A stretch of 64,000 nt of DNA from Diadophis punctatus similis (Eukaryota; Chordata; Lepidosauria; Squamata; Dipsadidae), in NCBI GenBank assembly GCA_023053685.1, contig JALIGW010000002.1, forward strand, positions 167,757,930-167,821,929, written 5' to 3'. Under the pieces are notes generated by a model that was not told where the DNA came from, did no database searches, and worked only from the letters and a program-made list of their open reading frames with translations. Below, one piece after another: positions 57,530 through 64,000 of the stretch. Both the position numbers and the translations under genes were made by a program. The first letter of the stretch is position 1; each line of letters opens with the position of its first letter.

Positions 57530-57890
57530 GTTTAATGAAAAGAAGAAATGGGGATGACATGGTAGCAGTGTTCCAATATCTAAGAGGCGGCCAGAAAGAA
57601 AAGGGGGTCAACCTATTCTTCAAAGCATCAGGAAGCAGGACAAGAACCAATGGATGGTAACTACTCAAGGAGAGAACAAACCTAGAAATAAGAATAAATT
57701 TCCTAACAGTGAGAACAATTAACCAGTAGAAGAGCTTGCCTTAAGAAATTGTGGGTGCTCCATCACTGGAGATTTTTAAGAAGAGACTGGGCAGCCACTT
57801 GTCTGAAATGGTATAGGACTTCCTGCTTAAGCAGGAGGTTGGACTAGATGACCTCCAAGGTTCCTTCCAACTCTATTAGTCTGTTTTTCT
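57530..57890 (+). mobile_element. CR1 LINE 3' end
   Basis: Contains atggtagcagtgttccaata, caggacaagaaccaatggat, agagactgggcagccacttg and ggaggttggactagatgacc, ending ccttccaactctattagtc. A longer piece of the CR1 end than at 42415. Confidence 0.9.
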
Positions 57891-58049
57891 TGCACATGCA
57901 TGAAGTAGTTGCCTGCCATATCCAGGAGCAAATATTTCTAGATTCATTTTCTATTCATTTCTACGCTCACGTGATATTCTAACTTAGCCGCATCAAGAAT
58001 TTTTTGTGCTTGTCCATGTGTTATTCTTATGATTCTTATATTTGTATTG

Positions 58050-58176
58050 GCTAGTTTTTTCATCTACGGCTGTGTGCCACTCAAAGTCACCTTTGTTGAA
58101 ATGGGCAGATATATAAATTTGATAAAATAAATAAATAAATAAATAAAGAGAAAGAAAGAAAAAAGAAAAAAAGAAA

Positions 58177-58248
<72 letters not shown>

Positions 58249-58262
58249 AAAAGAGAAAGAAT
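58050..58262 (+). repeat. LINE tail and (GAAA)n microsatellite
   Basis: caccttt gttgaaatgggcagatata, then aaat repeats, then about 110 bases of gaaa units. Confidence 0.85.
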
Positions 58263-58623
58263 TAAAATGTGCACAAATTCCTGAAAGGATGTTTTTGCCA
58301 TTAGCTATAATTTTAAAGTCGTCTTAAAAAAAAGTTGGGAATATATTTGTCATAATGAAAAGTAGAATACTATTCTGGCACTGTAGTTTGTTATGGATCA
58401 TGTTGAGCTTCTGCAGAAGTTTTGCCTTACTCTTTCTGATGTTTTGATGCTTTTCCATTTTATATATGGAAAAGTATCCCAAATCCATAGTACAAAGGAC
58501 TAAGCTTTATAAATTGCTGAAAATTTAAATGTGAAAAGATAGTATTTTGTTTCTTCAGGATGCTATTTTCTTTTTTTAGCATTTGTTCATCACTATTGGA
58601 ATAAACATTTTAATTTTTTTTAG

Positions 58624-58819
58624 GTGAAACCGGCATCGGGAAATCTACCCTGATGAACACTCTTTTTAATACAACATTTGAGACAGAGGAAGCTAGTCAC
58701 TATGAGCACATAGTCCGTTTACGGCCACGAACGTATGATCTGCAGGAAAGCAATGTCCACCTGAAACTGACCATTGTAGATGCTGTGGGATTTGGAGATC
58801 AGATAAATAAAGATGAAAG
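58624..58819 (+). CDS. SEPTIN8: SEPTIN8 exon 3 (P-loop and switch II)
   Basis: Completes Gly49 and encodes residues 50-113 plus two bases of Ser114. It contains the P-loop GETGIGKS (49-56, nucleotide phosphates), then [16 protein letters not shown], the switch I area, [16 protein letters not shown], and the switch II motif DAVGFGD (101-107, Mg/gamma-phosphate side). [16 protein letters not shown] and [14 protein letters not shown] point to septin 8 rather than 6, 10, 11 or 14. SEPT6-group members lack the switch I catalytic Thr and are thought to stay GTP-bound; I see no obvious Thr there. The acceptor is ttttttttag. The donor, fixed by the reading frame, is gaaag|gcaagt, a GC donor. The conserved next codons are in exon 4. 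Confidence 0.95.
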
Positions 58820-59671
58820 GCAAGTCACTTTCCAGTTTGGTCCAGAAACATTTGCATTGTTTTGATGGGAAAAGGATGTGTATATTCCACCTTGAATTAC
58901 AAGACTTTATTTATTGTGCTTGTGACTGGCTGCTTATAATACCTTCAATGGAAAGCTTAGACGACACAGCAGTCAGGAAGAAGAGAAAACAGAAATAGGA
59001 AATTTCAGATGTCAGCCAGATAAAATACAATCCATTGCCACCTTGTGGCTAAGCTGTAACATTATCCATACAGTTGCCAGATTTAATAACATTTCCATGA
59101 AACTTGGTAGGAAACTAAAGAGTTAACGAAGACTCTACTTTTTTTTTTATTCTGAGCTTACAAGTTGTAGTCATTCTCAATTTCTCCACTGGCTCTAATG
59201 TAAATTGCTGGGTTGTGCACATGTTGAAAGGAAGATGAAAGAGTGAGGCTTTGGAGCTCCTTTTCCCTCAGATAATCCTGATTCCCTTCCTCCCATTTTC
59301 CCACAAAACTAGTCAGTTGGAATCAGTTGTGTTCATTTCATTTGAGAGCTGCTATGCCACTTCCTTCAAAAATAAAGACAGGGGCGCTAGTTTCTGCTCT
59401 TACGTTCCAATGCTGAACAGCAACAGGAGAGAGCTGTTGTTTTTATCTCCTACATGTGAGATTCCCAGAAGATCATCATAGGAAAATTAAGAGTTATTTA
59501 ATTCTGACTTTGGCTACCATGGTGTTCAATTCCCAGAGGTTCTGAATGACTTCCGGGGTTCTGTAACTGGTGGGTTTCATGTACAGCAAAACTTGCATTT
59601 CAAGTCAAAACGCAGAAAATGTCCTAGACTGAAGTTTCTGCGGTTAATCCATGATTTGATTTGTATCAATA

Positions 59672-59905
59672 TCAATAGCACTTAGACTTATATACTGCTT
59701 CATAGTGCTTTTACAGCCCTCTCTAAGAGGTTTACAGAGTCAGCATATTCCCCCCAACAATCTGGGTCCACATTTTACCCACCTTGGAAGGATAGAAGGC
59801 TGAGTCAACCTTAAGCCGGTGAGAATTGAACTGCCGAACTGCAGCTAGAAGTCAGCTGAAGTAGCCTACAGTGCTGCACTCTAACCACTCCGCCACCTCG
59901 GCTCC
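59672..59905 (-). repeat. tRNA-derived SINE
   Basis: Reverse complement of the gagccgaggtgg family: ends gccacctcggctc on the plus strand at the head side, with ccggtgagaattgaactgcc as the B-box region and atatactgcttcatagtgct as the tail. Confidence 0.88.
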
Positions 59906-60377
59906 CTCAAGTGTAAAGCACTTGAGAATCAAATAAATAGTCTAAAAGAGAATTTAAAGCTAAGGTTTTTAGGGTGACCTGAAATTGATGAGATCTGCTT
60001 ATTACTTTTATCATCTCCGGTCAAGTTGTTGGTGTGTCCCCAAAGGGTTCATTTAGTCATGGGATTCATATCTAGCCTTTGCTCCAGGAGATTAGGTCAT
60101 CAAACACTCCCTCTTTCAGTTTTTATCCTTTCAACAATCTCGTAAAGTAGGTTGGTCTGGGAGATTGGTTTGTCCAAAGTCACTCTGTGAACTTCCAGAT
60201 TTCCAGTGGCTGCATTATGTGGGCAGATCTTCATTCACAAAACAAAGCAGCCAAAGGTCATTGCTGTCTGAGTAGAAGGTGCACACGAGGAGGAGGTTGC
60301 GCAAGAGGAAAAGTATTGACTGCTTGTAGAAGGGCATTCCAGTTACTTCTGTGTAATCAATCTGTAGTTCAGGGGTA

Positions 60378-60779
60378 CAGGTAGTCCTCGACTTACAACA
60401 AACAGTTCATTTAGTGACAGTTCAAAGTTACAATGGCACTGAAAAAAAGTGACTTACGACCGTTTTTCACTGTTACGACCTTTGCAGCCATCCCCATGAT
60501 CATGTGATCAAGATTCAGATGCTTGGCAACAGGTTCATATTTATGACCGTTGCTGTGCCCCAAGGTCCTGTGATCACCTTTGGTGACCCTCTCACAAGCA
60601 AAATCAATGGGGAAGCCAGGTTCACTTATCAACCAGGTTGCTAACTTATCAGCTGCAGTGATTCACTTAACAATTGTGGCAAGAAAAATCGTAAAACTGG
60701 GCAAAACTCACTTAACAAATGTCTCACTTAACAACAGCAATTTTGGGCTCAATTGTGGTTGTAAGTCGAGAACTCCCTG
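60378..60779. mobile_element. Complete palindromic MITE, TA-flanked
   Basis: Ends are caggtagtcctcgacttac and gtaagtcgagaactccctg, flanked by TA at 60376-60377 and 60780-60781. The interior has cagttcatttagtgacag, ccatccccatgatcatgtga and ttcacttaacaattgtggc. Best-preserved copy in the window. Confidence 0.85.
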
Positions 60780-60849
60780 TAGTCAGGTTAAGGCTAACTG
60801 TGATTGCTGTAATCCTGGTATTAGAATGCATGATTGCCAAATATTGTTA

Positions 60850-61271
60850 CGAGGGTTAGTCATAAAGTAATGCCATTTTCTTTAGGGCAGGTATAATTAC
60901 CAAAACAGGAACATGTAGCATACATCAATAATCCTCCATACTCACCAGATTTAGTGCCTTCAGACTATCATCTCTTCGGCCCCATGAAAGAGGGTTTGAG
61001 AGGCAAACATTATTCCAGTGACGAGGAAGTGAAAACTGCAGTGAAGAAGTGAAGAAGTGGCTCAAAGAACAGTCTACAAAATTTTACGAGGCAAGGATAC
61101 ATGCTCTCATTCGAAGGCGGAACATTGCTATTGAGAGAAACGGTGACTATGTTGAGAAGTAGGGATGTGATCCACAGAGGACCAGCTTCATTTTGATGTA
61201 TGCTACATGTTCCTGTGTTGGTAATTATACCTGTCCTAAAGAAAATGGCATTACGTTTTGACTCACCCTCG
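60850..61271 (+). pseudogene. Deleted mariner transposon with transposase C-terminal remnant
   Basis: Inverted ends are cgagggttagtcataaagta and gttttgactcaccctcg. Pairing of the ends continues for about 79 bases (both contain aatgccattttctttag in opposite orientation). TA flanks both sides. Between the ends only the C-terminal part of a mariner transposase is left: NPPYSPDLVPSDYHLF (the third catalytic Asp region), GPMKEGLRGKHYSSDEEVK, then, after a frameshift, WLKEQSTKFYEARIHALI and ERNGDYVEK followed by a stop. An 8-bp tandem duplication (gtgaagaa) causes the frameshift. At 422 bp against about 1.3 kb for intact mariners, the N-terminal DNA-binding region and the first two catalytic Asp are deleted. 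It lies in SEPTIN8 intron 3. Confidence 0.9.
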
Positions 61272-61546
61272 TAGATTACAATTCCCGGTGGGTGTGCACC
61301 AAAGCAGCCAATAGTGCAAGGTCTTTGAAGGTGAAATCCAGCACCAGTTCAGAACTAGTTTAGCACTTCGTACATGCACAGTCTTTTGGTTTAATCTGTT
61401 TCAGCCAGCACTAGACGTTTTTTCAACATCTCTTTTACTCAGATTTTATGAAGGTCTGGTGGATGGAAACATGCAGTCATGTTGAACGTGTTTAGTCATT
61501 GTTCATGAATGGCACCATTCAAGTTGCTAATGGAATTCGTTTTTAG

Positions 61547-61733
61547 TTACAGGCCAATAGTAGATTATATTGACACGCAGTTTGAAAATTATTTACAAGA
61601 AGAGCTAAAAATCCGGCGTTCCCTTTTTAACTATCACGATACAAGAATCCATGTCTGCCTCTATTTTATCACCCCAACCGGCCATTCATTGAAGTCCTTG
61701 GATCTGGTGACCATGAAAAAGCTGGATAGTAAA
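61547..61733 (+). CDS. SEPTIN8: SEPTIN8 exon 4
   Basis: Completes Ser114 and encodes residues 115-176: [20 protein letters not shown], then [20 protein letters not shown], then [20 protein letters not shown] and SK. These are the septin alpha-2 region, the strand HVCLYFI and the [16 protein letters not shown] segment, all hallmarks of SEPT6-group septins. The acceptor is gtttttag and the donor aaa|gtaagt, phase 0. The next expected residues (the NIIPIIAKAD block with the G4 AKAD motif) are not found before 64000. Read-through past the donor runs to 61859 but is intronic. Confidence 0.95.
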
Positions 61734-64000
61734 GTAAGTATCCCCACATCATCACAAGTATTGGCTCTTATTTTTGTCTACCTGTCTTCCTTCTTACTTG
61801 TTATCAATCTTAACGATGCGTTTGGTCGGGAGTTTTTCTTTGGTCATCTGAAAGCATAAATGAATGTCAGATAATTTCAACAAAAATCCTGACCCTTCTC
61901 TTTATCAAAAGATCTTATTTTATACCTCCCCTCAGTAGAATTGTATAAACACACTCTACCCAGTTTTTATGAGACTCCTTCACTTTATGAGACTATCTTC
62001 ACTTTATTGGAATCATTTTAACTAAACCGTTGACTGTTTTTCCATTACTTTGGCAACTCAAAAAATGATGATGCAGCTTCAGCATTATAAGCGGCATCCT
62101 ACCGAGATGTGAACAAAAGAAAATGAGGGTGATTGTATGTGGAGATGAGTCATTATTGCTGTCCTTAGAACATTTCAACAGCTGGGTGGAAAACAGCACT
62201 GGACGAGTAGCAGAGAGAGATAAAGGCCGGGATTCGGGTTCTATGAGTTGCAGATGTTCTGATGTCGAAGCCAATAGGATATAAAACATTGCTGTGGGAC
62301 CATCTGAAGCAGCAGCCTTTTTGTGATGTGGTAGTCAAACATAGGGCCTCCTCAGAACACTGGCAATTGCCAATTGTTCCCATGGAGCCTGTGTTCGGGG
62401 AATCTAGCTGACAACTAGTCATTTAATTTATTACATGGTGATCAAAGAGGAACAGCCGATCTTCTGAAGTTCACGCTGTGAGGAGAACTGGAGGCACACT
62501 ACAAAGGTCATTGATGCAAAGAGATTCATGTGCGCACACACGCACACACAAAGAATTACAATGCTCAGCCCAATGAGTGACCTTTTAAAAGGTAAAAGAA
62601 ACCAACAAAAAAACCAGAGCTATTTCTAAATAGCAGCATCAGCGTCTGATTTGCTGGGAAATGCTGATGAGGTTCCTCATCCGAGGACAGCGATGGCAAA
62701 CCATTTGGGCATAACTGTTGGAAGTAATATTCTTCTGGGTTCAGTTCCAAGTGGGGGAAAAGAACACTGAATTCATGGAAGTTGCTTGGAAAGAAGTTTT
62801 TAATGGAGAACAAAGAAACAGGAGCACATGGCATGAGCTCCTGAACAGAAAAGGTGGATCACATGTTTTCAGGTGTTGGGTCCAGAGAAAGGAAGGGGCA
62901 AAATGCTGGGAGTTCCTTGCTTTATACTCTCTCTTGGGCCCCACCTCTTAGTTTCCTTTTCCTGTGTATGTAATGCACTCCAATTGGTGGTCAGACCCCC
63001 AGGGGCATGCTGGGGCGACTCTTGTGGGCTGTCCTGAATTCCAGGGGTATGGTTGATGGAATCTTACCAGGTCCTATGCGGTGAATGAAAGGGCTTTGGG
63101 ATTCCTATTATGGTTCTTCCTGTAGGTGCTTGTTATGTAAAATACTGTTTCAGGCTAGGTGGGGGGAATGACCTGGGCTAGGCCATTCCTTGATGGCCCA
63201 TTGGCAAGGGTGGGAGGAATGGGTGAGCTGCAGGAAGCTGCTTTGTATTTAAAATATGTTTCTACTTTCCTCATTCAGGGAAACATTCTTTCCTTTTTCA
63301 ATATTTCCTAGGATATTTCATTTTTCTAGGAGGGGGTGGGTGCTAACTTCCTACACAACAATTCAAAAAACATGCCCAGCTCGATTCTCTTGGCGGGTCA
63401 CACGCCAACATACATGGATGGACAAAAGAGAAAAAATAACAAAGGGTAATGAATTATATAAATTTAATATTTAATAAGTAAATGCATAATTGTAAATGTT
63501 ATTTGAGATTCCCATCTGAGGTCGCTCAGGATTGCAGACAACCTAGACATTGGAAAATGCTCTTGCATGGCCTTGTAGCCTCTAAAAAGAGTGGGAAAGA
63601 ATGCTCTGTTCTCACATGATTTTCAGAGACTCCAGAAGGTGTGCGAGTCCTCTTGTGCCACTTTCAGAGGGAGGCCTGACAAGTCACCCAAAATGACGTG
63701 CAGTTTTGCCTGTGACACACATGTCATAGGTTTAGCATCACTGTCCTAGAACAACCAGATACAGGTTTCAAAAATCCAACCAATAGATGTTAGCAAAGAG
63801 GTGAAGAAACCCCTTAACTCTTTGCTGTCATCTGGTGGTCTAGATTTTAAGCAGTACTACTTCAAAACAGAATAACATAGTTGGAAAGGACCTTGGAGGT
63901 CTTTTAGTCCAACCTCCTGCTCACACAGGAGACCATGAACCATTTCAGACAAATAGCTGTCCAATCTCTTCTTAAAAACCTCCAGTGATGGAGCACCCAC
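61734..64000 (+). other. SEPTIN8: SEPTIN8 intron 4 (5' part)
   Basis: Starts gtaagt; its end lies outside the window. Possible end fragments of the cagtgatgg MITE family occur at 62686 (cagcgatggcaaacc) and 63731-63747 (gtttagcatcactg). A CR1 end lies at 63871-64000. Nothing recognised in 61870-62680 or 62720-63650. Confidence 0.8.
63871..64000 (-). mobile_element. CR1 LINE 3' end, runs off the edge
   Basis: Plus strand reads ttggaaaggaccttggaggt, agtccaacctcctgctcaca, caatctcttcttaaaaacct and gatggagcacccac: the reverse complement of the CR1 3' end at 57530. The element continues beyond the window. Confidence 0.88.

Larger units (their letters stand above)
56526..58623 (+). other. SEPTIN8: SEPTIN8 intron 2
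   Basis: Starts gtcagt and ends ttttttttag. Holds a CR1 3' end (57530-57890), a LINE tail with aaat repeats (58050-58145) and a long gaaa microsatellite (58142-58262). Nothing recognised in 56700-57520 or 58270-58600. Confidence 0.9.
58820..61546 (+). other. SEPTIN8: SEPTIN8 intron 3 (GC-AG)
   Basis: Starts gcaagt and ends tcgtttttag. It contains a SINE (59672-59905, reverse), a palindromic MITE (60378-60779) and a deleted mariner (60850-61271). Nothing else recognised in 58870-59670 or 59910-60370. Confidence 0.85.

Noticed and set aside
61734..64000. SEPTIN8 exon 5 (NIIPIIAKAD block)
   Set aside because: I read all frames for it and found no match, so it should lie beyond the window.

Overview
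The window is vertebrate nuclear DNA, very probably from a squamate reptile and most likely a snake (inference from the repeats). It holds CR1, L2 and L1 LINE pieces, tRNA-derived SINEs, a Penelope-like element (PLE) relic, Helitrons, many hAT- and mariner-type MITEs, and long microsatellites. There are no bacterial-style operons, and nearly every short open frame is a repeat or chance.

One host gene is supported: the 5' part of SEPTIN8 on the + strand. Exon 1 (19302-19331) sits in a CpG-rich promoter region. Exon 2 is 56411-56525, exon 3 (P-loop and switch II) is 58624-58819, and exon 4 is 61547-61733. Together they encode 176 codons in register (exon-end phases 0, 1, 2, 0). The rest of the GTPase domain and the coiled coil lie beyond 64000. 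Intron 1 is about 37 kb. Intron 3 appears to use a GC-AG splice pair.

Layout: 1-985, PLE reverse-transcriptase relic (- strand). 1829-4665, ends of a TA-flanked MITE enclosing an L2 LINE with an open 500-codon RT frame, joined to a tRNA-like head. 5405-5830, two foldback repeats with hammerhead-ribozyme-like cores. 6188-7029, two hAT MITEs, one an almost perfect 135-bp palindrome. 8090-8955, L1 tail. 10671-11470, 400-bp tandem duplication. 11949-16670, hAT MITEs, one inside a SINE. 17780-18684, Helitron. 18890-19680, SEPTIN8 promoter and exon 1. Intron 1 then carries more hAT MITEs, foldback repeats, a second Helitron, L1, CR1 and L2 fragments, and two copies of an ORF1-only LINE-like family. 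Introns 2-4 carry CR1, a SINE, a palindromic MITE, a deleted mariner and, at the right edge, another CR1 end.

The most interesting signal is a set of hammerhead-like cores in two repeat families (three and three loci). Helix I and helix II differ in sequence between the families but keep their pairing. A Penelope-like RT relic is in the same window, and hammerhead motifs are known from Penelope-like elements. Several nested insertions can be ordered in time from exact target-site duplications.
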